This document shows positions 56,956-64,000 of a DNA stretch of 64,000 bases, one piece after another. The notes below the pieces were generated by a model. That model was not told where the DNA came from and did not search any database. It saw only the letters and a program-made list of their open reading frames with translations. Source of the stretch: Rhizobium sp. FY34 (GTDB lineage: Bacteria > Pseudomonadota > Alphaproteobacteria > Rhizobiales > Rhizobiaceae); assembly GCF_005222845.1 (NCBI RefSeq), contig NZ_STFZ01000034.1:365010-429009 (forward strand), in the 5' to 3' direction. Made by a program: the position numbers and the translations under genes. Position 1 is the first letter of the stretch; the number at the start of each line of letters is the position of its first letter.

Positions 56956-58188
56956 ATGACAGCCAGACATGTCCTGATCATTGGTGGAGGACCCGCCGGC
57001 CTGATGGCCGCCGACGTGCTGAGCGCCAAAGGCCACCGCGTCACGGTCTGTGAGGCCATGCCAAGCCTTGGCCGTAAATTCCTGCTCGCCGGCAAATCCG
57101 GCCTCAACATCACCCATTCGGAAGAGTTTGCGCGGTTTCGCACCCGCTTTGGCGCCGCCAATGCGCGGCTTGCCACAGCGCTGGATGCCTTCACGCCGGA
57201 CGATCTGCGGGCCTGGGCGGCGGAGCTTGGAACGGAAACCTTTACCGGCTCATCCGGCCGCGTGTTCCCCACCGTCATGAAAGCCTCGCCACTGTTGCGC
57301 GCGCTCCTGAAGCGGCTGAGCGACCAGGGCGTCACGCTCTTGGCGCGCCATCGCTGGCTCTCCATTGAAACCACCGGCTACCGCTTTTCGACGCCGGACG
57401 GTGAACGGCTCATCGCAGCCGATGCCGTGCTTCTGGCACTCGGTGGCGCCAGCTGGCCGAAACTCGGCTCGGATGCCGCCTGGGTTGCCCCTTTGCGGCA
57501 AAGGGGCGTGGAGATCGCCGATTTCCGCCCGGCCAATTGCGGCTTCGATATTGCCTGGAGCGCAGGTTTTGCCGAGCGCTTTGCCGGCCTGCCGGTCAAA
57601 TCCGTTATCGCCACATCCGATGCCGGTTCGCTGCCCGGCGAATTCGTCATCAGCCGGCATGGCGTGGAGGGAAGCCTCATCTATGCCCATTCCGCCGCCC
57701 TTCGCGACCGGCTGGCGGATACCGGCCGGGCAGAGATTACCCTCGATCTCGCCCCCGGCCGCAGCCGCGAGGCGATCTCGGCTGCCCTGTCGCGCCTGCC
57801 GTCCAAGGTCAGTCTTTCCAACCGGCTGCGCAAGGCGGCCGGTATCGATGGCGTCAAGGCGGCTCTCCTGCGTGAATGCGCCCCCCGTTCGGAACCGGGC
57901 AGGATGGAGCCTGAGAGTTCCGAGCAGCTGGCATCGCGCATAAAAGCACTTGCCGTGCCGCTGCTGCGGCCCCGGCCGATCGAGGAGGCCATCTCCTCTG
58001 CTGGCGGCATTAGCTGGGATGCAATCACGCAAGATTATATGCTGAAGTCCCTGCCCGGCACCTTCTGCGCCGGCGAGATGATTGATTGGGAAGCGCCAAC
58101 CGGCGGCTATCTGCTCACCGCCTGCTTTGCCACAGGGCGGGCGGCTGCCCGCGGCATCAGCACCTGGCTGGATGCGCGCCGCGGGTGA
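56956..58188 (+). CDS. FAD-dependent flavoprotein, HI0933/BaiN-like
   Basis: The 410-residue product has an N-terminal FAD-binding Rossmann motif (HVLIIGGGPAGLMAADVLSA), the family stretch MPSLGRKFLLAGKSGLNITH, an inserted beta domain, and the C-terminal FAD motif LPGTFCAGEMIDWEAPTGGY followed by LLTACFATGRAAARGI. This is the widely distributed family often annotated as NAD(P)/FAD-dependent oxidoreductase with unknown substrate. It converges with the methyltransferase gene 7 nt away. No link to motility is implied. Confidence 0.88.
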   Translation: MTARHVLIIGGGPAGLMAADVLSAKGHRVTVCEAMPSLGRKFLLAGKSGLNITHSEEFARFRTRFGAANARLATALDAFTPDDLRAWAAELGTETFTGSSGRVFPTVMKASPLLRALLKRLSDQGVTLLARHRWLSIETTGYRFSTPDGERLIAADAVLLALGGASWPKLGSDAAWVAPLRQRGVEIADFRPANCGFDIAWSAGFAERFAGLPVKSVIATSDAGSLPGEFVISRHGVEGSLIYAHSAALRDRLADTGRAEITLDLAPGRSREAISAALSRLPSKVSLSNRLRKAAGIDGVKAALLRECAPRSEPGRMEPESSEQLASRIKALAVPLLRPRPIEEAISSAGGISWDAITQDYMLKSLPGTFCAGEMIDWEAPTGGYLLTACFATGRAAARGISTWLDARRG

Positions 58189-58195
58189 GTGCTAG

Positions 58196-59014
58196 TCAGC
58201 CAGCCTTCCTGTAGCGGCGCGCGACATAAGCAACCTGGCCTTCGGAAAGCCCCTTGTAGAGCATCGAGCCTTTCGAGCCGGAGAACTCGCGCATGAAGCG
58301 GCGCATGAACCAGGAGCGCTTGATGCGCGCCTGCTTGCGGCTCTCTGCCGCATCGAGTGCTGCCACCACATGGGCCGAGATATCGCGGCTGTCGATCAGC
58401 TCCATGCCGGATGCGGCAAGCTGACGATCCAGGTCGCCAAGCGAGCCACGACCCCGCATGTCGGCAAAGGTGAACCAGCCGCCGGGCGCGGTGACACGTC
58501 CCACTTCACGCGCGAAGGCCTCCACATCGCCGTAGCAATGCGAGGATTCGATGTTGACGACGATATCGAAGGCATCGTCGGCAAACGGCAGGTGTTCCGC
58601 GTCACCCACCTGAAAGGCAAGCGCTGGCGTGCCGGTGTTCAGCCGCCGGGCAAGCCGCACGGTTGCGGGTGAATAATCAAGGCCGGTCACGGATGCAGGA
58701 CCATGATAGCGGGCAATATAGCGCGAACCGCCCCCCCGGCCCGAACCTACCTCAAGCACGCGCGCGCCGGCCACGGGAAGGCCGGCTACCGCCTGGTGAT
58801 AGAGGCCGATAAAGGCTCGTTCCGGCTCGTCTTCCGGCTTCAGCGAAAAGGTATCGCCGCCAGCCACATAGCCATAATTCATGAAGCGCCAGTCCGGATC
58901 GCGCCAGGAGCGCGATAGGAGATTGTAAATGCTGCGCCACATCCACTTCTGCGCCTTGGGAAAGGCGCCATTGTCCATCACGGCGAGGACTCTCGAGAAG
59001 ACGCGGCTGGTCAT
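58196..59014 (-). CDS. SAM-dependent methyltransferase (small-molecule type)
   Basis: 272 residues from the ATG at 59014 (MTSRVFSRVLAVMDNG), 13 nt after the upstream stop; a longer frame from 59113 overlaps the neighbour and is rejected. SAM motif I is ARVLEVGSGRGGGSRYIARY (about residues 84-103), then SVTGLDYSPATVRLARRLNT and DAFDIVVNIESSHCYGDVEA. This pattern resembles enzymes that methylate lipids or polyketide-type substrates. It follows the PF10118-like gene, so the two may act together on a hydrophobic substrate; that is inference. Confidence 0.85.
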   Translation of the reverse strand: MTSRVFSRVLAVMDNGAFPKAQKWMWRSIYNLLSRSWRDPDWRFMNYGYVAGGDTFSLKPEDEPERAFIGLYHQAVAGLPVAGARVLEVGSGRGGGSRYIARYHGPASVTGLDYSPATVRLARRLNTGTPALAFQVGDAEHLPFADDAFDIVVNIESSHCYGDVEAFAREVGRVTAPGGWFTFADMRGRGSLGDLDRQLAASGMELIDSRDISAHVVAALDAAESRKQARIKRSWFMRRFMREFSGSKGSMLYKGLSEGQVAYVARRYRKAG

Positions 59015-59027
59015 GCTGTTGAAGGTC

Positions 59028-59927
59028 TCACACCTGGGCCTGTTTCGTTGGCGAGTATCCGTCCAGTTCCTTTTCCAGCCATTCCCGACCACGACGAACG
59101 AGATCAGCATCATCGCTGTTGCGCGGGTTGAACCAGGGCGAATAGTAGTTTGCGATCATCGGCAGGCAGCGACGCCAGTAACCCGGCGCGATCATGGTCA
59201 GCCAGAAAAAGCGGAACCAGAAGCGGAAACCGGGTTTCACCCCATCGGTTCGCAGGTAGATCGGGATATTGCGCAGGAAGATGAACAGAAACGACGCGAT
59301 ATTGGCATTCATGGCCGTGATGCGCATGAGGTAGCGCTGCCAGGATGACATGTCCTTTGTGGCTGCCATCAGCACATCATAGGCCACAGCCTTGTGTTCC
59401 AGCTCCTCAAGCGCGTGCCAGACCCAAAGACGGCGGTAGGCCGCTGCGGCTTCGTCCAGCACGTCGGGATGGCGCAACGTCTGCGTCGAGAAGGTGGCGG
59501 TCAGATGTTCGATAGCGCAGGTTGCCAGCACCCGGTGCAACGGATTCTTGACCATGCCAAGCGATGCACCGACCGGCTTTTCCATGGCCTCGACATCGTA
59601 GCCGAGATCCTTCATCGCAAGATTGTATTCCTCATGCTCGCGCGTGTGGAAAGCCTCCTGGACGGCATAGCCGTTGATCTCCGCCGCCAGCGCCCGGTCT
59701 TCCAGATGTGGGGTATAGTGCTTGAGCGAGCGAATGAAGAAGCGCTCGCCATCCGGCAGGAAGATCGACAACCCGTCGATGAGCGCTGTCTTGACCACAT
59801 CATCGCCCAGCCAGTGCCGCTGTCGATTGGCGCGAATGTTGAAGTGAAGGTTGCGGGGAATGATATCCCATTCGTCGGAACTGCGTGGCTCTCCGGCCAC
59901 CCCCCCGTCATTTGCCTCGATCGTCAT
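59028..59927 (-). CDS. Metal-dependent hydrolase-like protein (PF10118 type)
   Basis: 299 residues from the ATG at 59927 (MTIEANDGGVAGEPRSSDEW); a start at 60017 would add 30 unlikely residues. The helical protein has repeated Glu/His metal-ligand-like motifs: NGYAVQEAFHTREHEEYNLA, VLATCAIEHLTATFSTQTLR and LWVWHALEELEHKAVAYDVL. A hydrophobic C-terminal stretch (IASFLFIFLRNIPIYLRTDG) follows. Members of this family are called predicted metal-dependent hydrolases, but the ferritin-like spacing of Glu and His also fits a di-iron enzyme. The substrate is unknown. It is transcribed with the downstream methyltransferase. Confidence 0.8.
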   Translation of the reverse strand: MTIEANDGGVAGEPRSSDEWDIIPRNLHFNIRANRQRHWLGDDVVKTALIDGLSIFLPDGERFFIRSLKHYTPHLEDRALAAEINGYAVQEAFHTREHEEYNLAMKDLGYDVEAMEKPVGASLGMVKNPLHRVLATCAIEHLTATFSTQTLRHPDVLDEAAAAYRRLWVWHALEELEHKAVAYDVLMAATKDMSSWQRYLMRITAMNANIASFLFIFLRNIPIYLRTDGVKPGFRFWFRFFWLTMIAPGYWRRCLPMIANYYSPWFNPRNSDDADLVRRGREWLEKELDGYSPTKQAQV

Positions 59928-60292
59928 CGCTCCAGCCCGCCCGCAAGAAGAAATTGGAAAGTCATTGCTCGCAGAAAGGCTAGACAATCCAGCCTTGCGA
60001 AGCAACAGCCGAAACATCCTATGCTTATTTTCAAACTGGAGAAAAATGGTGCCCGGAGGCGGATTTGAACCACCGACACGCGGATTTTCAACTGGATTAA
60101 CACTGAATAAGCCTTTGTTTTTTATGAAACCAAAACGCTTCGCGCTAGATGCGCGCTAATTCTGACGAACCGGCGGCGCCGAGACGACTTGCATCCACAG
60201 CTCCAAAACACTTCCAGTTGCATTGTTTGGCTTGCTTATCCGCTCCTGAACTTCTTTAAGAGCTGCAGGGAAGATTTAACAGGGGAAGTGTC
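59928..60292. other. Junction between core chromosome and integrated region
   Basis: This 365-nt gap contains the start region of the PF10118-like gene, the tRNA-Phe 3' fragment (60047-60091) and about 200 nt of AT-richer DNA with the promoter of the RecQ-like gene. No integrase or ORF is seen between the fragment and the helicase gene. Confidence 0.7.
60047..60091 (-). other. 3' fragment of a tRNA-Phe gene (probable attachment site)
   Basis: On the minus strand the sequence runs from the anticodon loop (TTGAAAATCCGCG, anticodon GAA) through a T-arm (GGTGG-TTCAAAT-CCGCC) to the acceptor strand TCCGGGC-A-CCA. The 5' half, including D-arm and the 5' side of the anticodon stem, is missing; the adjoining bases do not pair. 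This is what remains at the far end when an element integrates into the 3' half of a tRNA gene. The intact gene should lie at the other end of the island, to the right of this window. Confidence 0.75.
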
Positions 60293-62398
60293 ATGGCTAG
60301 CCGGAATGAGGTATTAGCGCTTTTGCAGGATGCTACTGGGGGCAACGCGCGCGATTTCGTCGATGGGCAGTGGGAGGCAATTGATACGGTAGTGAACCGG
60401 CGAGGCCGAGTGTTGCTTGTGCAACGAACGGGATGGGGGAAAAGTATGGTCTATTTCCTCTCCACTCGCGTGCTCCGAGACCAGGGTTCCGGCCCGACCT
60501 TGATCGTGTCGCCACTGCTGTCACTCATGCGAAACCAAATAGAGGCCGCGAGAAATCTGGGTCTTGTTGCTGAGACCATAAACACGGACAATCAACAGGA
60601 TTGGGATGATATTGTCGATCGTGTTCGGCAAAGCGAAGTTGACGTGCTCATTGTATCACCCGAGCGCTTGGCCAACGAAGGTTTTTTGAACAATTGCTTG
60701 ATACCTGTGGCAGCGAACATCGCGCTTCTAGTAGTCGATGAGGCTCATTGTATTTCTGATTGGGGTCATGATTTCAGACCAGATTATCAGCGCATACAGC
60801 GAATCATACGTCAGATGCCGGGAAATGTGGCCGTGCTAGCCACGACAGCCACAGCTAATGATCGCGTGGTCGAGGATGTTACGCGACAGCTAGGACCTGC
60901 TACCGAGCTTCAGCGCGGACCATTGGCGCGGATTAGCCTCAGTTTACAGACGACTCCTATGCCTAACCGGGCTAAACGGTTGGCATGGCTGGCTGAAGCC
61001 CTACCGAATTTGCCAGGTAGCGGAATAATCTACACCTTAACTGTGCGAGACAGTGAGAGAGTGGCACAATGGCTGCAAGCAAATGGTATTGATGCGCGCG
61101 CCTATCACGGGCAACTTGAAAATGCGGAAGACGATGGACACGCGGCTCACCGAGAAGCGCTCGAAGGCATGCTTCTGCGTAATGAAGTTAAGGCACTTGT
61201 TGCGACAAACGCCCTAGGCATGGGGTTTGATAAACCTGACCTCAGCTTTGTGATTCACTTTCAAGCGCCGCAGTCAATCGTGCACTACTATCAGCAGGTT
61301 GGGCGCGCAGGCCGGGGTATTGACGACGCCGTTGGCGTGCTACTGGGCGGTGAGGAGGATGATGAGATCAATTCCTTCTTCATCAACAGTTCATTTCCGC
61401 CTGTGAGGCAGGTAGAGGCTGTGCTCTTGGCCTTAGAAAACGCGGAAGAAGGGCTGTCTGTTACCAGCTTGATGCACGCGGTGAACTTGCGAAAGAGCCA
61501 AATCGAGAAAGTTCTAAAGTTGCTGTCTGTCGCTGACGCATCCCCTGTGATCAAGAATGGCAGCCGTTGGTACCGGACTGCTAACCCGTACCAAATCAAT
61601 CGAGAGCAGATCCGAAGGTTGATGCGTCAGCGTGTGGCTGAGGCTGAAGCAGTCCAAGAATATCTTGAGACTGATGAATGCCAGATGCAATTTCTTGCTC
61701 ACTCGCTGGACGATAGAGATGCGATGCCATGTGGCCGATGCGAAAACTGTCTTGGCCGGCCCATAGTAGACGTTCGGCCAGCGCGAAGCGCAGTTTTAGA
61801 CGCAGCAGCATTCATCAAGCGTAGCGAAGTCGTTCTTAAACCGAGAAAGCGATGGGAAACTGACGCATTCCCGTCTTACGGATTCCGAGGCAATATTGCC
61901 CAACCTCTCCAAATGAAAGAAGGAAGGGCGTTAGCAATCTGGAGGGATGCGGGTTGGGGCCCGATGATTGAAGAGGGGAAAGAAAACGGTAGGTTTTCCG
62001 ATGAACTTGTGGACGCATGCGTTACAATGATCAACGATCGATGGGGTCCAGATCCGTTTCCGACATGGGTTACCTGTGTCCCATCTCTCCGGTCCACCGA
62101 ACTGGTGCCCGATTTCAGTCGCCGTGTAGCGAATGCCTTGGGCTTACCGTTCGTCGAAGCAGTTGAAAAAGTGGCCGAAACGGAACGGCAAAGGAAAATG
62201 ATGAACGGCTGGCAACAAGCCCATAACTTGGATGGTGTCTTCTCAGTAGATGAGGATGTAGTATCGACCGGTCCAGTGTTATTGATCGATGACGTAGCAG
62301 ATTCGCGGTGGTCGTTGACAGTTATCGGCGCTCTCCTCCGAAACTCCGGAAGCGGTCCTGTTTTTCCGCTTGTACTCGCTTTGGCTTCAGGAGGCTAA
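60293..62398 (+). CDS. RecQ-like helicase fused to a ComF-type phosphoribosyltransferase domain
   Basis: 701 residues, ATG at 60293 with GGGGAAG upstream. The N-terminal ~345 residues are a RecQ-type SF2 helicase: Walker A RTGWGKS (45-51), DEAH box VVDEAHCISDWGHDFRPDYQ (149-152), motif III LATTATA, motif VI QQVGRAGR (334-341). A RecQ zinc-binding part follows (Cys463, 480, 483, 486). Instead of an HRDC domain, residues ~525-701 resemble ComF phosphoribosyltransferases: WVTCVPSLRSTELVPDFSRR, ANALGLPFVEAVEK and the PRPP loop LLIDDVADSRWSLT (663-676). GC content is lower than in the flanking genes. It is followed after 2 nt by a DprA-like gene. Confidence 0.88.
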   Translation: MASRNEVLALLQDATGGNARDFVDGQWEAIDTVVNRRGRVLLVQRTGWGKSMVYFLSTRVLRDQGSGPTLIVSPLLSLMRNQIEAARNLGLVAETINTDNQQDWDDIVDRVRQSEVDVLIVSPERLANEGFLNNCLIPVAANIALLVVDEAHCISDWGHDFRPDYQRIQRIIRQMPGNVAVLATTATANDRVVEDVTRQLGPATELQRGPLARISLSLQTTPMPNRAKRLAWLAEALPNLPGSGIIYTLTVRDSERVAQWLQANGIDARAYHGQLENAEDDGHAAHREALEGMLLRNEVKALVATNALGMGFDKPDLSFVIHFQAPQSIVHYYQQVGRAGRGIDDAVGVLLGGEEDDEINSFFINSSFPPVRQVEAVLLALENAEEGLSVTSLMHAVNLRKSQIEKVLKLLSVADASPVIKNGSRWYRTANPYQINREQIRRLMRQRVAEAEAVQEYLETDECQMQFLAHSLDDRDAMPCGRCENCLGRPIVDVRPARSAVLDAAAFIKRSEVVLKPRKRWETDAFPSYGFRGNIAQPLQMKEGRALAIWRDAGWGPMIEEGKENGRFSDELVDACVTMINDRWGPDPFPTWVTCVPSLRSTELVPDFSRRVANALGLPFVEAVEKVAETERQRKMMNGWQQAHNLDGVFSVDEDVVSTGPVLLIDDVADSRWSLTVIGALLRNSGSGPVFPLVLALASGG

Positions 62399-62400
62399 TT

Positions 62401-63582
62401 TTGGAAGCGTTGGCACCTGACACTCAGGCGACCATACTCCTAACGTGCAAGTTAGGTACGGCCGACGGAAAGCCACTAAGCCTGGCTGAGTATAACAAGG
62501 TCGCTCGGCAGCTAATGGATCGCAAGCTGCGACCTAGTGACTTGCTTCGTGAACAGGTTCAAGGCTTCGCCGTTAGCGATGAACGCCTGCGTCTGCTATT
62601 GAATAGGGGCGCAGCGCTTGCGTTGACGGTCGAGCGCTGGTCGCAAGCTGGAATACATGTAGTCAGTAGAAGCGATGATAGCTACCCTCTGGCCTTGCGT
62701 AGGAAACTACGGTCCCGCGCTTCCCCCCTCATTTTTTACTCGGGCGACATCAATATCCTCGAAAACAGCGCGCTTTGCGTAGTCGGCTCGCGCGACGCTA
62801 CTGAGGCGAGTTTAGAGTTCGCGGGAAACCTAGGTCGACTGTGCGCAAAACAGCGTTTTGTAGTCGTTTCGGGCGACGCGCGCGGCATTGATCGCGAAGC
62901 GATGCAGGCTGCGATGGATGACGGTGGACGTGCGGTCGGAGTGTTGGCTGAGGCGATGCTTCAGGCTGTATTATCCCGCCGCAACCGCGCGGCTATTATC
63001 AGCCGAAAACTTCTATTGCTTACTCCATTCGAGCCAGAGTCACGATTTTCTGTTGCTCGGGCGATGGAACGAAACAAGTATCTCTATGCATTGGCAGATG
63101 CCGCCGTGGTAGTCGACAGTGATGTAAAAGGTGGAACGTGGTCAGGAGCCATCGAAAACCAGAAGTATGGATGGACACCGGCATTTGTACGCGTCGGAGC
63201 TGATACTGGAGCAGGCAATCGTCAGCTCGCCGCACAGGGGCTAGTGGGACTTTCGGATAAGATTGACCAGTTTCCTCCGCTAGACGTACTTATCAAAAAT
63301 CTCCCAGAACCGTTGGAAAGAGAAGCAGAGTTCCAGTTCGACAAACCCTCAAAGAGCTTAATGGACGGAGAAGCGCTGCGTGATTTCTTTTCGGCCTTAC
63401 TTCTGAAAATGTTGGGCCGGGATGTTAAAACTACGGAAGATATCGCGTCTCATTTCCGGCTAGAAAAGCAACAGGCCGACCGCTGGCTAAAAGAACTCTG
63501 CGAGGCGCGAATGATTGAGTACATCGATGATGCGGGCCGCCCTCAGTGGAGAGTTGCAGAGCAAGATAGGTCCATCGCATGA
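62401..63582 (+). CDS. DprA/Smf-like protein with C-terminal winged helix
   Basis: 393 residues from the TTG at 62401, which follows AGGAGG (62389-62394) and lies 2 nt after the helicase stop; the longer frame from 62308 would run inside the helicase gene. The core is the DprA Rossmann/SLOG fold: SYPLALRRKLRSRASPLIFY, ALCVVGSRDATEASLEFAGN and VVVSGDARGIDREAMQAAMD (compare the usual SGxARGID). The usual R-N-R-I/L segment appears changed (FSVARAMERNKYLYALADAA). A C-terminal winged helix (TTEDIASHFRLEKQQADRWL) follows. Outside competence, DprA homologues serve as antitoxins in ShosTA-type systems with a PRTase toxin. Confidence 0.85.
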   Translation: MEALAPDTQATILLTCKLGTADGKPLSLAEYNKVARQLMDRKLRPSDLLREQVQGFAVSDERLRLLLNRGAALALTVERWSQAGIHVVSRSDDSYPLALRRKLRSRASPLIFYSGDINILENSALCVVGSRDATEASLEFAGNLGRLCAKQRFVVVSGDARGIDREAMQAAMDDGGRAVGVLAEAMLQAVLSRRNRAAIISRKLLLLTPFEPESRFSVARAMERNKYLYALADAAVVVDSDVKGGTWSGAIENQKYGWTPAFVRVGADTGAGNRQLAAQGLVGLSDKIDQFPPLDVLIKNLPEPLEREAEFQFDKPSKSLMDGEALRDFFSALLLKMLGRDVKTTEDIASHFRLEKQQADRWLKELCEARMIEYIDDAGRPQWRVAEQDRSIA

Positions 63583-63757
63583 TTACGACCAGCGTCGTTT
63601 AGAATCTGGCTCCGACTAGCGATTGAGTTGCAAGTTCGTCTGAAAGATCTCAATCCAGGAAACACCTACAATCTACGCGTCTACAACATTCCTAATCTCC
63701 GCCAGCAAAAGTGGCGAGAGGCCTAGTGTTTCCAGCGGTCGATTGCGAAGCCAGGCA

Positions 63758-64000
63758 TGTGTTTCGGCGTGGAATATTGACCCCATTAGCGGGGTGATCG
63801 GCGTCCAATTTTGACCCCCTTCGGATTTATCTGACCATCCGTTTTTTGACGGCGGATGGAGAGGGAGTTGAAGCGAGTGGATACGATTGCGCGCGTCCGG
63901 CGGGCCTTTCATGGTAAGCGGTGTGGCCAAAGCACATTGACTATGACGGTATTTCCTACCCGCGTTATCTTGCCTTCGCTGCAAGGCGGAAGGGAACGCC
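63758..64000 (+). mobile_element. IS21-family insertion sequence, left end (partial)
   Basis: The segment starts TGTGTTTCGGCGTGGAATAT and has the repeated terminal pattern TGGAATATTGACCCC / TCCAATTTTGACCCC with GGGGTGATCGG between, typical of IS21-group ends. A TTG at 63868 with GAGGGA upstream opens an istA-like frame (MKRVDTIARVRRAFH), matching the start of IstA transposases. After about 15 codons the resemblance stops near 63,912, which suggests the element is truncated or rearranged before the window ends. Confidence 0.6.
63868..64000 (+). pseudogene. istA: istA-like transposase start, probably broken
   Basis: The first 15 residues, from the TTG start, read MKRVDTIARVRRAFH, the usual N-terminus of IS21-family IstA. 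The following residues (GKRCGQSTLTMTVFPTRVI) do not continue the expected helix-turn-helix, although the frame stays open to the window edge. In another frame the same DNA reads IDYDGISYPRYLAFAARRK, which looks protein-like but is unidentified. A junction near 63,912 would explain both. Confidence 0.45.

Larger units (their letters stand above)
63583..64000. other. Region after the DprA-like gene, entering an IS21-family end
   Basis: After the DprA stop the same frame stays open for another 49 codons (to a TAG near 63,730) without a good start, which may be a decayed extension. From about 63,758 the sequence becomes an IS21-type end. No complete gene is present. Confidence 0.5.

Noticed and set aside
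60047..60091. Functional tRNA-Phe gene
   Set aside because: Only the half from the anticodon loop to CCA is present; there is no D-arm and no 5' acceptor strand.
63673..63984. 103-codon minus-strand ORF at the right end
   Set aside because: It runs through the IS21 terminal repeats and opposite the istA start; part of it is non-coding repeat DNA.
1..64000. CRISPR array or prophage structural genes
   Set aside because: No regularly spaced repeats with unique spacers and no capsid, tail or terminase-like proteins were seen; the only mobile signs are the tRNA fragment and the IS21 end at the right.

Overview
The window reads as chromosome of a Rhizobiaceae alphaproteobacterium of the Agrobacterium/Rhizobium/Sinorhizobium type. 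The evidence is the rhizobial flagellar and chemotaxis gene order (flgE-flgK-flgL-flaF-flbT-flgD-fliQ-flhA; motB-motC-fliK; visN-visR; icpA-cheS-cheY1-cheA-cheW-cheR-cheB-cheY2-cheD-cheT), genes largely confined to this group (rem, motC, motE, visN, visR, cheS, cheT), and an lpiA-acvB lysyl-phosphatidylglycerol pair. All calls come from reading protein and DNA sequence; no database search was run.

Layout. Positions 1-17,000 (mostly minus strand) hold flhA (cut by the left edge), fliQ, flgD, flbT, flaF, flgL, flgK, flgE, the regulator rem, a lytic transglycosylase, fliK, motC, motB, a FliH-like gene and three flagellin genes. Positions 17,300-24,857 (plus strand) carry seven genes for a putative glycan or phospho-glycan modification: a TPR/O-GlcNAc-transferase-like enzyme, a GSCFA protein, an SGNH-like protein, a CDP-glycerol-glycerophosphotransferase-like enzyme, a HAD phosphatase, a nucleotidyltransferase and a methyltransferase. 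They lie between the flagellins and fliP, so flagellin is a natural candidate target. Positions 24,919-33,811 (minus) are fliP-fliL-flgH-motE-flgI-flgA-flgG-fliE-flgC-flgB, an unknown flagellar gene, fliI and flgF. Positions 34,039-39,222 (plus) are motA-fliM-fliN-fliG-flhB plus an unknown gene. Positions 39,246-51,341 (minus) are visR, visN, fliF and the che operon. Positions 52,121-59,927 leave motility: lpiA/mprF-acvB, a TerC protein, a flavoprotein, a methyltransferase and a PF10118-type protein.

Regulation visible in the DNA. Seven flagellar operon heads (flhA, flgE, FliH-like/motB, flgB, flgF, motA, fliF), and more weakly icpA and fliN, share the element TCRCRCAAG or a close variant, then 8 nt, then a -10-like box with a central TA. 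It is oriented with the gene every time, including on both sides of the divergent flgF/motA region. This looks like the common Rem-dependent promoter. The three flagellin leaders share a second, different element: a CCGG hairpin followed by a UGUCCC stretch that can pair with the Shine-Dalgarno sequence, a plausible site for FlbT/FlaF-type post-transcriptional control.

The right end is a mobile region. A 3' fragment of a tRNA-Phe gene at 60,047-60,091 has the form of an attachment-site duplication. Beyond it lies a lower-GC two-gene operon: a RecQ-type helicase carrying a C-terminal ComF-like phosphoribosyltransferase domain, then a DprA/Smf-like protein with a C-terminal winged helix. It is followed by an IS21-family end. 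The pairing of a PRTase with a DprA homologue resembles the ShosTA anti-phage toxin-antitoxin pair, here with a helicase fused on. It is the best candidate in the window for a little-described defence system.
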